A stretch of 64,000 bases of DNA. It comes from Aristolochia californica (lineage: Eukaryota; Streptophyta; Magnoliopsida; Piperales; Aristolochiaceae). Shown here piece by piece: positions 22,710 through 37,556 of this stretch. Location of the stretch: the NCBI GenBank assembly GCA_029961685.1, contig JARWKL010000015.1, forward strand, positions 17,854,801 to 17,918,800. Reading direction: 5' to 3'. Below the pieces are notes generated by a model. That model saw only the letters and a list, made by a program, of their open reading frames with translations. It was not told where the DNA came from and searched no databases. Positions within the stretch are counted from its first letter, which is position 1; each line of letters opens with the position of its first letter. The position numbers were made by a program, and so were the translations under genes.

Positions 22710-25529
22710 TTGATCCTAACATGTTTTAAATGTGGTGGATATGCATGCCAGAAACATGTTGAAGATGCAAATAACCTAATGATCCCAAAATTTAACAGAG
22801 TAGAAAAAAAAAAAATTTCTCAAGTTCACGTGTGGTTGGATATTTACCGGAGCCAAACAACCAACTTTTTTGCCTATTCTTTGAAATCACAGATAATTTT
22901 TTGAATTATCTCTCTCAGCATTTGTGCATTTCTATTTTTGATGTTCAATTTTTTTTCAAATCCAAACTGGTCCCACTTTTCTCATAAACAAAACAATCAC
23001 AACATAACGGAAATTTCAGTCAATTTTTTTTGAAAAATATCATAAATCTAAGTGAAGAAAATTATTTCACGCACTAAAAAAGAACTCTAGAGTTTTGATT
23101 CCCACGTTTGGGAAATTCCATTAGTAAAACCCCTAATAGCTTGGTGGAATTTTATAAGAAAGATATTTCTAATTGAACCTAACATGTTTTAAATATGGTG
23201 GATATGCATGCCAAAAACATGTTGAAGATGCAAATGACCTAATGATCCAAAATTTTCAAGGAGTAGTAACAAATTAAATTCTCAAGTTAACGTGTGGTTG
23301 GATATTTACAAGAGCCAAACAACCCACTTTTTGCGTATCCTTAAAAATATCAGAGTTATTTTGGAATTATCTCTCTCAGCATTTGTGCATTTCCACTTTG
23401 GATGTTCGATTTTTTTTCAAATCCAAACTTGTTCCACTTTTCTGGTAAACAAAACGATTACAACAAAATGAAAATTTTAGAGTTCATGTATGCTAAAAAA
23501 TTTTAGAAATATTAAAAACGTAAGTGAAGAAAAATATTTCATGCACTAAAAATAAACTGCAAAGTTTTGTTGTCCATGTTTGGGAAATTCCACTAGTACA
23601 ACCCCTAATAGCTTGGTGGAGTTTTATAAGAAAGAGATTTCTAATTGATCCTAACATGATTTAAATGTGGTGGATATGCACGCCAGAAACATGTTGAAAA
23701 TGCAAATGACCTTATGATCCAAAATTTTCACGGAGTAGAAAAAAAATATTTCTTAAGTTCACGTGTGGTTGGATATTTACCAGAGCCAAAGAACCCACTT
23801 TTTGCCTATCCTTCAAAATCACAGATTCTTTTTAGAATTATCTCACTCAGTATTTGTGCATTTACTTTTTAGAAGTACAATTTTTTTAGAATCCAAGCTT
23901 TTCCCACTTTTCTCGTAAACAAAACTATCACAACAAAATGAAAATTTTAGAGTTCATGTATGCAAAAAAATTTGAAAACTATAATAAATGTAAGTGAAGA
24001 AAATTATTTCACGCACTAAAAATGAACACTAGAGTATTGTTATCCATGTTTGGGAAATTCCACTAGTACAATGCCTAATAGCTTGGTGAAATTTTTTCAG
24101 AAAAAGATTTCTAATTGATCCTAACATGTTTTAAATGTAGTGGATATGCAGGCATGAAACAAGTTGAAGATGCAAATGACCTAATGATCCAAAAATTTAA
24201 AGGAGTTGAAAAAAATTAAATTCTCAAGTTCAGGTGTGGTTGGATATTTACCAGAGCCAAGCAACCCACTTTTTGCCTATCCTTCAAAATCGCAGATACT
24301 TTTTGGAATTATCTTTTTCAGCATTTGTGCATTTCCAATTTGGATGTTCGACTTTTTTTCAAATCCAAAAATGTCCCACTTTTCTCGTAAACAAAACGAT
24401 CACAACCAAATTAAAATTTTAGAGTTCATGTATGCAAAAAAAGTTTGAAAACTATAATAAATGAAAGTGGAGAAAATTATTTCACGCACTAAAAATGAAC
24501 TCCAAAGTTTTGTTATCCATGTTTTGGAAATTCCTCTAGTACAACCCCTAATAGCTTGGTGGAATTTAATAAGAAAGAGATTGCTAATTGATCCTAACAT
24601 GTTTTAAATGTGGTGGACATGCATGCCAGAAACATGTTGAAGATATAAATGACATGATGATCCAAAAATTTCAAGGAGTCGAAAAATATTAAATTCCCAA
24701 GTTAACGCGTGGTTGGATATTTACCAAAGCCAAACAACCCACTTTTTGCCTATCCTTCAAAATCACAGATACCTTTTGGAATTATCTCTCTCATCATTTG
24801 TTCATTTTCATTTTGGATGTTTGATTTTTTTTCAAAGCCAAACATGTCCCACTTTTCTCATAAACAAAACGATCACAACAAAATGAAAAATTTAGAATTC
24901 ACGTATGCAACGAAATTTGAAAACTATAAAAAATGTAAGTCAAGAAATTATTTCACGCACTAAAAATGAACTCCGAAGTTTTGTTATCCATGTTTGGGAA
25001 ATTCCACTAGTACAAACCCTAATAGCATGGTGGACTTTTATACGAAAGAGACTTGTAATTGATCCTAACATTTTTAAATGTGGTGCATACGCATGCCAGA
25101 AACATGTTGACTATGTAAATGACCTAATGATCCAAAAATTTCAAGGAGTAGAAAAAAATTAAATTATCAAGTTAACGTGTGGGTTGATATTTACCAGAGC
25201 CAAACAACCCACTTTTTACCAATCCTTCAAAATCACAGATACTTTTTGGAATTATCTTTCTCAGCATTTGTGCATTTCCATTTTGGATTTTCGATTTTTT
25301 TTCAAATCCAAATTTGTTCCAGTTTTCTCGTAAACAAAACGATCACAACAAAATGAAAATTTTAGAGTTCATGTACGCAAAAAAATTTGAAAACTATAAT
25401 ACATGTTGGTGAAGAAAATTATTTCACGCACAAAAGATGAACTCCAGAGTTTTGTTATCTATGTTTGGGAAATTCCACTCGGACAACCCCTAATAGCTTG
25501 GTGGAATTTTATAAGAAAGAGATTTCTAA
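22710..25529. repeat. Six-monomer segmental duplication, copy 2
   Basis: Immediately adjacent tandem copy of the preceding block. It retains the 110 bp missing from copy 1 and lacks its 24 bp local duplication. The same monomer type that starts each block appears again at 25530, so the block borders fall in the same register, as unequal crossing-over within the array would produce. Confidence 0.8.
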
Positions 25530-26329
25530 TTGATCCTAACATGTTTTAAATGTGGTGGATATGCATGCCAGAAACATGTTCAAGATGCAAATCACCTAAT
25601 GATCCAAAAATTTCATGGAGTAGAAATAAAAAATTCTCAAGTTCATGTGTGGCTTGATATTTACCAGAGCCAATCAACCCACTTTTGCCTATCCTTCAAA
25701 ATCACATATACTTTTTGGAATTATCTCTCTTAGCATTTGTACATTTCCATTTTGGTTGTTCAATTTTTTTTCAAATCCAAACTTCTACCACTTTTCTCAT
25801 AAACAAAACGATCACAACAAAATGAAAATTTTAGAGTTCATGTATGCAAAAAAAATTGGAAACTATAACAAATGTTAGTGAAGAAAACTATTTCATGCAC
25901 TAAAAATGAACTATAAAGTTTTGTGATCCATGTTTTTGAAATTCCACTAGTACAACCCCAAATAGCTTGGTGGAATTTTAAAAGAAAGAGATTTCTAATT
26001 GATCCTAACATGTTTCAAGTGTGGTGGATATGCATGGCCGAAACTTGTGGAAAATGCAAATTACTTAATGATCCAAAAATTTCAAGGAGTAGAAAAAAAT
26101 TAAATTCTCAAGTAATGCATGGTTGGATATTTTCCAGAGCCAAACAACCCACTTTTTGCCTATCCTTCAAAATCACAAATACTTTTTCGAATTATATCTT
26201 TCAGCATTTGTGCATTTATATTTTGGAAGTTCAATTTTTTTTCAAATCCAAACTTGTACCACGTTTCTCGTAAACAAAACGATCACAACACAATGAAAAT
26301 TTTAGAATTCTTGTATGCAAAAAAATTTG

Positions 26330-27695
26330 AAAACTATAACAAAAGTAAGTGAAGAAAATTATTTCACGCACTAAAAATGAACTCCAGAGTTTTGTTGTCC
26401 ATGTTTGGGAAATTCCACTAGTACAACCCCTAATACATTGGTGGAATTTTATAAGAAAGAGATTTCTAATTGAGCCTAACATGTTTTAAATGTGGTGGAC
26501 ATGCATGCAAGAAACATGTTGAAGATGCAAAAGACCTTATGATCCTAAAATTTCACAGAGTAGAAAAAAAATAAAGTCTTAAGATAACGTGTGGTTGGAT
26601 ATTTACCAGAGCAAAAGAACCCACTTTTTGCCTATCCTAAAAAATCATAGATTCTTTTTGGAACTATCTCTCTCAGCATTAGTGCATTTCCATTTTAGAT
26701 GTTCAATTATTTTTCCAATCTAAACTTGTCCCACTTTTCTCGTAAACAAAACGATCACAACAAAATGAAAATTTTAGAGTTCATGTATGCAAAAAAATTT
26801 GAAAAATAAAATAAATGTAAGTGAAGAAAATTATTTCAAGCAATAAGAATGAACTCCAGAGTTTTGTTATCCATGTTTGGGAAATTCCACTAGTACAACC
26901 CCTACTAGCTTGGTGGAATTTTATAAGAGAGAGATTTATAATTGATCCTAACATGTTTTAATGTGGTGGATATGCATGCCAGAAACATGTTGAAGATGCA
27001 AATGACCTAATGATCCAAAAATTTGTAGGAGTAGAAAAAAATTAAATTCTCAAGTTAACGCGTGGTTGGATACTTACCAGAGCCAAACAACCCACTGTTT
27101 GCCTATCAATCAAAATCACATATACAATTTGGAATTATCTCTCTCTGCATTTGTGCATTTCCATTTTGGATGTTCGATTTTTTTCAAATACAAACTTGTC
27201 AGACTTTTCTCGTAAAAAAATGATAACAACAAAATTAAAATTTTAGAGTTCGTGTATGCAAAAAAATTCTAAAACTATAATAAATGTATGTGAAGAAAAT
27301 GATTTCACGCAATAAAAAACACCAATGTTTTGTTATCCATGTTTAGGAAATATCACTAGTACAACCCCTAATAGGTTGGTGGAATTTTCTATGAAAGAGA
27401 TTTCTAATTGATCCGAACATGTTTTAAATGTGGTGGAAATGCATGCCAGAACGATGTTGAAGTGGCAAATGACCTAATCATCAAAAAATTTCAAGAAGAA
27501 GAAAAAAATTAAATTCTTAAGTTAACGCGTGGTTGGATATTTACCAGAGCCAAACAACCCACTTTTTCCCTATCCTTCAAAATCACATATACTTTTTGGA
27601 ATGATCTCTTTCAAGATTTGTGCATTTCCATTTTGGACATTCAATTTTTTTTCAAATCCAAACTTGTCCCACTTTTCCCTTAAACAAAACGATCA
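26330..27695. repeat. Three-monomer dispersed duplication, copy 1
   Basis: Nearly identical to 36190-37556 at an offset of 9859 bp measured at the rare variant TAATACATTGG (26431 / 36290). Shared rarities include AATTGAGCCTAACATG, GGACATGCATGCAAG, AAAGTCTTAAGATAACG, CCCACTGTTTGCC and TTGTCAGACTTTTC. The next monomers on either side do not match at this level. Confidence 0.8.
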
Positions 27696-30600
27696 TAATA
27701 AAATGAAAATTTTAGAATTCTTGTATGCAAAAAAATTTGAAAACTATAATAAATGTAAGTCAAGAAAATTATTTCACGCACTAAAAATGAACTCCAAAGT
27801 TTTGTTATCCATGTTTGGGAAATTCCACTAGTACAACCCCTAATAGCTTGGTGGAATTTTATAAGAAACATGTTTCTAATTGATCCTAAAATGTTTTAAA
27901 TGTGGTGGATATGGATGCCAGAAACATGTTGAAGATGCAAATGACCTAATGATCCAAAATTTCAAGGAGTTGAAAAAAAATAAATTCTCAAGTTAACGTG
28001 TAGTTGGATATTTACTAGAGCCAAACAACCCACTTTTTGCCTATCCTTCAAAATTGCAGATACTTTTTGGAATTATCTCTCTCAGAATTTTTGCATTTTC
28101 ATTTTTGTTTTTCAATTTGTTTTCAAATGCAAACTTGTTCCACTTTTCTCGTAAATAAAACGATCACAACAAAATGAAAATTTTAGACTTCATGTATGCT
28201 AAAAAAATTGAAAATTATAAAAAATGTAAGTGAAGAAAATTATTTCATGCACTAAAAATGAACTCAAAAGTTTTGTTGTCCATGTTTGGTAAATTCCTCT
28301 AGTACAACCCCTAATAGCTTGGTGGAATTTTATAAGAAAGAGATTTCTAATTGATCTAACATGTTTTAAAAGTGGTCGATTTGCATGCCAGAAACATGTT
28401 AATGATGCAATTAACCTTATGATCCTAAAATTTCAAGGAGTTGAAAAATATTAAATTCTCAAGTTCACGTGTGGTTGGATATTTACCCGAGCCAAACAAC
28501 CCAATTTTTTCCTATCCTTCAAAATCAGAAATACTTTTTGGAATTATCTCTCAGCATTTGTGCATTTCCATTTTGGATGTTCGATGTTTTTCAAATCCAA
28601 AATTGTCCCACTTTTCTCATAAACAAAATTAAAATTTTAGGGTTCATGTATGCAAAAATAATTTGAAGACTATAATAAATGTAAGTGAAGAAAATTATTT
28701 CACGCACTAAAAATGAACTCCGAGTTTTGTTATCCATGTTTTGGAAATTCCACTAGTACAACCCCTAATAGCTTGGTGGAATTTTATAAGAGTGAGATTT
28801 CTAATTGATCCTCACATGTTTTAAATGTGGTGGATATGCATGCCAGAAACATGTTGAAGATGTAAATGACATGATGATCCAAAAATTTCTAGGAGTAGAA
28901 AAATTTTAAATTCTCAGGTTAACGCGTGGTTGGATTTTTACCAGAGCCAAACAACCCACTTTTTCCCTATCCTTCAAAATCAAATATACTTTTTGGAATT
29001 AGCTCTCTCAGCATTAGTTCACTTTCATTTTGGATGTTCGATTTTTTTTCAAAGCCAAACATGTCCCACTTTTCTCGTAAACAAAACGATCACAACAAAA
29101 TGAAAATTTTAGATTTCATGTATGCCAAAAAATTTGAAAATTATAATAAATGTTAGTTGAGAAAATTATTACATCTAATAAAAATGAACTCAAAAATTTT
29201 GTTATCCATGTTTTGGAAATTCCACTAGTACAACCACTAATAGCTTGGTGGAATTTTATAAGAAAGAGATTTCTAATTCATCCTAACATGTTTTAAATGT
29301 GGTTGAAATGCTTGGCAGAGACATGTGGAAGATGTAAATCACCTAATGATCCAAAAATTTCACGGAGGAGAAAAACAAAATTCTCAAGTTCACTAGAGGT
29401 TGGATATTTACCAGAGCCAAACAACCCACTTTTTGCCTATCCTTCAAAATCACATATTCTTTTTGGAATTATATCACTCAGCATTTGCGCATTTCCATTT
29501 TGGATGTTCGATTTTTTTTTTAAATCCAAACTTTTCCCACATTTCTCGTAAACAAAACGATCACGACAAAATGAAAATTTTAGTGTTCATGTATGCAAAA
29601 AATTTGAAAACTATAATTAATGTAGGTGAAGAAAATTATTTCACGCAATAAAAATGAACTCCAGAGTTTTGTTATCCATGTTTGGGAAATTCCACTAGGA
29701 CAACCCCTAATAGCTTAGTGGAATTTTATAAGAAAGAGATTTCTAATTGATCCTAACTTTTTTAAATGTGGTGGATATGCATGCCAGAAACATGTTGAAG
29801 ATGCAAATCGCCTATTGATCCAAAAATTTCATGCTGTAGAAAAACAAATTCTCAAGTTCACCTATGGTTGGATATTTACCAGTGCCAAACAACCCACTTT
29901 TTTCCTATCTTTGAAAATCACAGATACTTTTTGGAATTATCTCTGTCAGCATTTGTGCATTTCCATTTCGGATGTTCAATTTTTTTTCAAATCCAAACTT
30001 GTCCCACTTTTCTTATAAACAAAACGATCACAACAAAATGGAAATTTTAGACAAAAAATTTTAAAAATAATAATAAATGTAAGTGAAGTAAATTATTTCA
30101 CGCACTAAAAATGAACTCCAGAGTTTTGATCTCCATGTTTGGGAAATTCCATTCGTAAAACCCCTAAAATCTGTGTGGAATTTTATAAGAAAGATATTTC
30201 AAATTGAACCTAATGTGTTTTAAATATGGTGGATATGCATGCCAAAAACATGTTGAAGAGGCAAATGACCTAATGATCCAAAAATTTCAAGGAGTAGAAA
30301 AAAATTAAATTCTCAAGTTAACGAGTGGTTGGATATTTACAAGAGCCAAACAACCCACTTTTTGCCTATCCTTCAAAATCATAGTTACTTTTTGGAATTA
30401 TCTCTCTCAGCATTTGTGCATTTCCATTTTGGATGTTCGATTTTTTGTCAAATCCAATCTTGTTCCACTTTTCTCGTAAACAAAACGATCACAACAAAAT
30501 GAAAATTTTAGAGTTCATGTATGCTAAAAAAATGGAAAACTATAAAAAATGTAAGTGAAGAAAATTATTCCATGCACTAAAAATGAACTCCAAAGTTTTG

Positions 30601-33600
30601 TTGTCCATGTTTGGGAAATTCCACTAGTACAACCCCTAATAGCTTGGTGGAATTTTATAAGAAAGAGATTTCTAATTGATCCTAACATGTTTTAAATGTG
30701 ATGGATATGCATGCGATAGACATGTTGAAGATGCAAATGACCTAATGATCCAAAAATTTCCCGAAGAAGGAAAAAAAAATTCTTAAGTTCACGTGTGGTT
30801 GGATATTTACCTGAGCCAAAGAACCCACTTTTGCCTATCCTTCAAAATCACATAATCTTTTTGGAATTATCTCTCCCAGCATTTGTGCATTTCAATTTTA
30901 GAAGTTTAATTTTTCTTCAAATCCAAACTTGTCCCACATTTCTCGTAAACAAAACGATCACAACAAAATTAAAATTTTAGAGTTCATGTATGCAAAAATA
31001 ATTTGAAAACTATAATAAATGTAAGTGAAGAAAATTATTTCACGCACTAAAAATGAACTCCAAAGTTTTGTTGTCCATGTTTTGGAAATTCCACTAGTAC
31101 AACCCTTAATAGCTTGGTGGAGTTTTATAAGAAAGAGATTTCTAATTGATGCTAACATGTTTTAAATGTGGTGGATATGCATGCCAGGAACATGTTGAAG
31201 ATGTAAGTGACATGATGATCCAAAAATTTCGAGTAGAAAAATATTAAATTCTCAAGTTAACACATGGTTGGATTTTTACCAGAGCCAAACAACCCACTTT
31301 TTCCCTATCCTTCAAAATCACATATACTTTTTTGAATTATCTCTCTCAGCATTTGTTCATTTTCATTTTGGATGTTCGATTTTTTTTCAAAGCCAAACAT
31401 GTCCCACTTTTCTCGCAAACAAAACGATCACAACAAAATAAAAATTTTAGAGTTCATGTATGCAAAAAAAATTGAAAACTATAATAAATGTAAGTAAAGA
31501 AAATTATTTCATGCACTAAACATAAACTCCAAAGTTTTGTTATCCATGTTTGGGAAATTCCATTAGTACAAACCCTAATATCTTGGTGGAATTTTATACG
31601 AAAGAGATTTGTAATTGATCCTAAATTTTTTAAATGTGGTGTATAGGCATGCCAGAAACATGTTGACTATGTAAATGACCTAATGATCCAAAAATTTCAA
31701 GGAGTAAAAAAAAAATTAAATTCTCAAGTTAACGTGTGGTTGGATATTTACCAGAGCAAAACAACCCACTTTTTGCCTATCCTTCAACAACACAGATACT
31801 TTTTGGAATTATGTCTCTCAGCATTTGTGCATTTCCATTTTGGATGTTCAATTTTTTTTCAAATCCAAATTTCTACCACTTTTCTCGTAAACAAAACGGT
31901 CACCACAAAATGAAAATTTTAGACTTCATGTATGCAAAAAAATTTGGAAACTATAACAAATGTTAGTGAAGAAAATTATTTCATGCACTAAAAATGAACT
32001 ATAAAGTTTTGTTATCCATGTTTGGGAAATTCCACTAGTACAACCCCTAATAGCTTGGTGGAATTTTAAAAGAAAGAGATTTCTAATTGATCCTAACTTG
32101 TTTTAAATGTGGTGGATATGCATGCCTAAAACTTGTGGAAGATGTAAATTACCTAATGATAAAAAAATTTCAAGGAGTAGAAAAAAATTAAATTCTCAAG
32201 TAATCCGTGGTTGGATATGTTCCAGAGCCAAACAACCCACTTTTGGCCTATCCTTCAAAATTTTAGATACTTTTTCGAATTATCTCTTTCAGCATTTGTA
32301 CATTTCGATTTTGGATGTTCAATTTTTTTTCAAATCCAAACTTGTCCCACTTTTCTCGTAAATAAAACGATCACAACACAATGATAATTTTAGAGCTCAT
32401 GTATGCAAAAAAAATTGAAAACTATAATAAATGTAAGTGAAGAAAATTATTTCAAGCACTAAAAATGAACACCAGAGTTTTGTTATCCATGTTTGGGAAA
32501 TTCCACTAGTAGAACCCCTAATAGCTTGGTGGAATTTTAAAACAAAGAGATTTCTAATTGATCCTAACATGTTTTAAATGTGGTGGATATGCATGCCTGA
32601 AACATGTTGAAGATGCAAATGACCTAATGATCCAAAAATTTTAGGGAGTTGAAAAAAATTAAATTCTCAAGTTACCGTGAGGTTGGATTTTTACGAGTGC
32701 CAAACAACCCACTTTTTGCCTATCCATCAAAGTCATAGAAATTTTTTGGAATTATCTCTCTCAGCATTTGTGCAATTTCGTTTTGGATGTTCGATTTTTT
32801 TTTCAAATCCAAACTTGTCCCAATTTTCTCGTAAAAAAAACGATCCCAACAAAATGAAAATTTTAGAGTTCATGTATGCAAAAATAGTTGAAAACTCAAA
32901 TAAATGTAAGTGAAGAAAATTATTTCACGCATTAAAAATGAACTCCAAAGTTTTGTTATCCATGTTTTGGAAATTCCAATAGTACAACCCATAATAGCTT
33001 GGTGGAATTATATAAGAAAGAGATTTCTAATTGATCCTAATATGTTTTGCATGTGGTGGATATGCATGCCAGAAATATGTTGAAGATGCAAATGACCTAA
33101 TGATCCAAAAATTTCATGGAGTAGAAAAAAATTAAATTCTCAAGTTAACGCGTCATTGCATATTTACCTGAGCCCAACAACCCACTTTTTTCCTATCCTT
33201 CAAAATCAAAAATACTTTTTGGAATTATCTCTCTCAGCATTTGTGCATTTCCATTTTGGATGTTCAATTTTTTCTCAAATCCAAACTTGTCCCACTTTTC
33301 TCGTAAAAAAAACGATTACAACAAAATGAAAATTTTAGAGTTCATGTATGCTAAAAAATTCTAAAACTATAATAAATGTATTTGAAGAAAATGCTTTCAC
33401 GCACTAAAAATGAACTCCAAAGTTTTGTTTTCCATGTATAGGAAATTCCACTAGTACAACCCATAGTAGGTTGGTGGAATTTTATAAGAAAGAGATTTCT
33501 AATTGAACCTAATATGTTTTAAATATGGTGGATATGCATGCCAAAAACATGTTGAAGATGAAAATGACCTAATGATCCAAAAATATCAAGAAGTAGAACA

Positions 33601-36189
33601 AAATTAATTTCTCAAGCTCACGTGTGGTTGGATATTTACTAGAGACAAATAACCCACTTTTTGCCTATCCTTCAAAATCACAGATACTTTTTTGGAATTA
33701 TCTCTCTCAGCATTTGTGCATTTCCATTTTGGATCTTCAATTTTTTTTCAAATCCAAACTTGTCCCACTTTTCGCGTAAAGAAAACGATCATAACAAAAT
33801 GAAAATTTTAGATTTCATGTATGCAAAAAAAATTGAAAACTATTAAAAATGTAAGTCAAGAAAATTATTTCACGCACTAAAATTGAACTCCAAACTTTTG
33901 TTGTCCATGTTTGGGAAATTCCACAAGTACAACCCCCAATAGCTTGGTGGAATTTTATAAGAAAGAGATTTCTAATTGATCCTAACATGTTTTAAATGTG
34001 GTGGATACGCATGCAAGAAACATGTTGAAGATGCAAATGACCTTATGATCCAAAAAATTCACAGAGTAGAAAAAAAAATAAAGTCTTAAGTTAATGTGTG
34101 GTTGGATATTTACGAGAGCCAAAGAACCCACTCTTTGCCTATCCTTCAAAATCATAGATTCTTTATGGAATGATCTCTCTTAGCATTAGTGCAATTCAAT
34201 TTTAGATGTTCAATTTTTTTTCAAATCCAAACTTGTCCCACTTTTCTCGTAAACAAAACGATCACAACAAAATGAAAATTTTAGAGTTCATGTATGCAAA
34301 AAAAAATTGAAAATTATAACAAATGTAAGTAAAGAAAATTATTTCAAGCAATAAAAATGAACTCCAGAGTTTTGTTATCCATGTTTGGGAAATTCCACTA
34401 GTAAAACCCTTAATAGCTTGGTGGAATTTTATAGGAAAGAGATTTCTAATTGATCCTAACATGTTTTAAATATGGTGGATATGCATGCCAGAAACATGTT
34501 GAAGATGCAAATGTCCTAATGATACAAAAATTTCAAGGAGTAGCAAAAAATTAAATTCTCAAGTTAACGCAAGGTTGGATATTTACTAGAGCCAAACAGC
34601 CCACTTTTTGCCTATCCTTCAAATTCATAGATACTTTTTGGGATTATTTATCTCAGTATTTGTGCATTTCCATTTTGGATGTTCAATTTTTTTTCAAATC
34701 CAAACTTGTCCCACTTTTCTCGTAAATAAAATGATCACAACAAAATGAAAATTTTGGAGTTCATGTATGCAAAAAAAATTTGAAAACTATAATAAAAGTA
34801 AGTGAAGAAAATTATTTTATGCGCTAAAAATGAACTCAGGAGTTATGTTATCCTTGTTGGGGAAATTCCACTAGTACAACCCCTTATAGCTTGGTGGAAT
34901 TTTATAAGAAAGAGATTTCTAATTGATCCTTACAAGTTTTAAATGTGGTGGATATGCATGCCAGAAACATGTTGAAGATGCAAATCACCTAATGATCAAA
35001 AAATTTCGAGTAGAAAAAAATTAAATTCTCAAATTAACGTGTGGTAGGATATTTACCAAAGCCAAACAACCCACTTTTTGCCTATCCTCCAAAGTCATAG
35101 AAACTTTTTGGAATTATCTCTCTCAGCATTTGAGCATTTCAATTTTGGATGTTCAATTTTTTTTCAAATCCAAACTTGTCCTATTTTTCTCATAACAAAA
35201 CGATCACTAAAAATTGAAAAAATTAGAGTTCATGTATGCAAAAAAATTTGAAAACTATAATAAAAGTAGGTGAAGAAAATTATTTCACGCACCAAAAATG
35301 AACTCCAAAGTTTTGTTATCCATGTTTGGGAAATTCCACTAGTACAACCCCAAATAGCTTGGTTGAATTTTATAAGAAAGAGATTTCTAAATGATCCTAA
35401 CTTGTTTTAAATGTGGCGGATATGCATGCCAAAAACATGTTGAAGATGCAAATGACCTAATGATCCAAAAGTTTATAGGAGAAGAAAATAAATAAATTCT
35501 CAAGTAAACATGTGGTTGGTTATTTACCTGAGCCAAACAACCCACTTTTTGCCAATCCTTAAAAATCACAGATACTTTTTGGAATTATCTCTCTCAGCAT
35601 TTGTGCGATTCCATTTTGGATGTTCAATTTTTTTCAAATCCAAACTTATCCCACTTTCGTCGTAAACAAAACGATCACAACAAAATGAAAATTTTTGAGT
35701 TCATGTATGCAAAAAAATTATTAAACTATAATAAATGTAAGTGAAGAAAATTATTTCACGCACTAAAAATGAACTCCAAAGTTTTGTTATACATATTTGG
35801 CAAATTCCACTAGTACAACCCCTAATAGCTTGGTGGAATTTTATAAGAAAGAGATTTGTAATTGATCCGAAAATGTTTTAAATATGGTGGATATGCATGC
35901 CAGAAACATGTTGAAGAGGCAAATGAACTAATCATTCAAAAATTTCAAGAAGTAGACAAAAATTAAATTCTTAAGTTAACGCGTGGTTGGATATTCACCA
36001 GAGCCAAACAACCCACTTTTTGCCTATCCTACAAAATCACAGATACTTTTTGGAATTATCTCTCTCAGGATTTGTGCATTTCCATTTTGGACGTTCAATT
36101 TGTTTTCAAATCGAAACTTGTCCCTCTTTCTCGTAAACAAAACGATCACAACAAAAATAAAATTTTAGAGTTCAAGTATGCAAAAAAAA

Positions 36190-37556
36190 TTGAAAATGAT
36201 AACAAAAGTGAAGAAAATTATTTCACGCACTAAAAATGAACTCCAGAGTTTTGTTGTCCATGTTTGGGAAATTCCACTAGTACAACCCCTAATACATTGG
36301 TGGAATTTTATAAGAAAGAGATTTCTAATTGAGCCTAACATGTTTTAAATGTGGTGGACATGCATGCAAGAAACATGTTGAAGATGCAAAAGACCTTATG
36401 ATCCAAAAATTTCACAGAGTAGAAAAAAAATAAAGTCTTAAGATAACGTGTGGTTGGATATTTACCAGAGAAAAAGAACCCACTTTTTGCCTATCCTAAA
36501 AAATCATAGATTCTTTTTGGAATTATCTCTCTCAGCATTAGTGCATTTCCATTTTAGATGTTCAATTTTTTTTCCAATCTAAACTTGTCCCACTTTTCTC
36601 GTAAACAAAACGATCACAACAAAATGAAAATTTTAGAGTTCCTGTATGCAAAAAAATTTGAAAAATAAAATAAATGTAAGTGAAGAAAATTATTTCAAGC
36701 AATAAGAATGAACTCCAGAGTTTTGTTATCCATGTTTGGGAAATTCCACTAGTACAACCCCTAATAGCTTGGTGGAATTTTATAAGAGAGAGATTTATAA
36801 TTGATCCTAACATGTTTTAATGTGGTGGATATGCATGCCAGAAACATGTTGAAGATGCAAATGACCTAATGATCCAAAAATTTGTAGGAGTAGAAAAAAA
36901 TTAAATTCTCAAGTTAACGCGTGGTTGGATACTTACCAGAGCCAAACAACCCACTGTTTGCCTATCAATCAAAATCACATATACAATTTGGAATTATCTC
37001 TCTCTGCATTTGTGCATTTCCATTTTGGATGTTCGATTTTTTTCAAATACAAACTTGTCAGACTTTTCTCGTAAAAAAATGATAACAACAAAATTAAAAT
37101 TTTAGAGTTCGTGTATGCAAAAAAATTCTAAAACTATAATAAATGTATGTGAATAAAATGATTTCACGCAATAAAAAACACCAATGTTTTGTTATCCATG
37201 TTTAGGAAATATCACTAGTACAACCCCTAATAGGTTGGTGGAATTTTCTATGAAAGAGATTTCTAATTGATCCGAACATGTTTTAAATGTGGTGGAAATG
37301 CATGCCAGAACGATGTTGAAGTGGCAAATGACCTAATCATCAAAAAATTTCAAGAAGAAGAAAGAAATTAAATTCTTAAGTTAACGCGTGGTTGGATATT
37401 TACCAGAGCCAAACAACCCACTTTTTCCCTATCCTTCAAAATCACATATACTTTTTGGAATGATCTCTTTCAGGATTTGTGCATTTCCATTTTGGACATT
37501 CAATTTTTTTTCAAATCCAAACTTGTCACTTTTCCCTTAAACAAAACGATCATAAC
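36190..37556. repeat. Three-monomer dispersed duplication, copy 2
   Basis: Partner of the block at 26330-27695, same orientation, about 21 monomers away. The match fades just after the shared TTTTCCCTTAAAC. Differences between copies are few, far fewer than between neighbouring monomers, so this duplication is younger than the monomer divergence. Confidence 0.8.
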
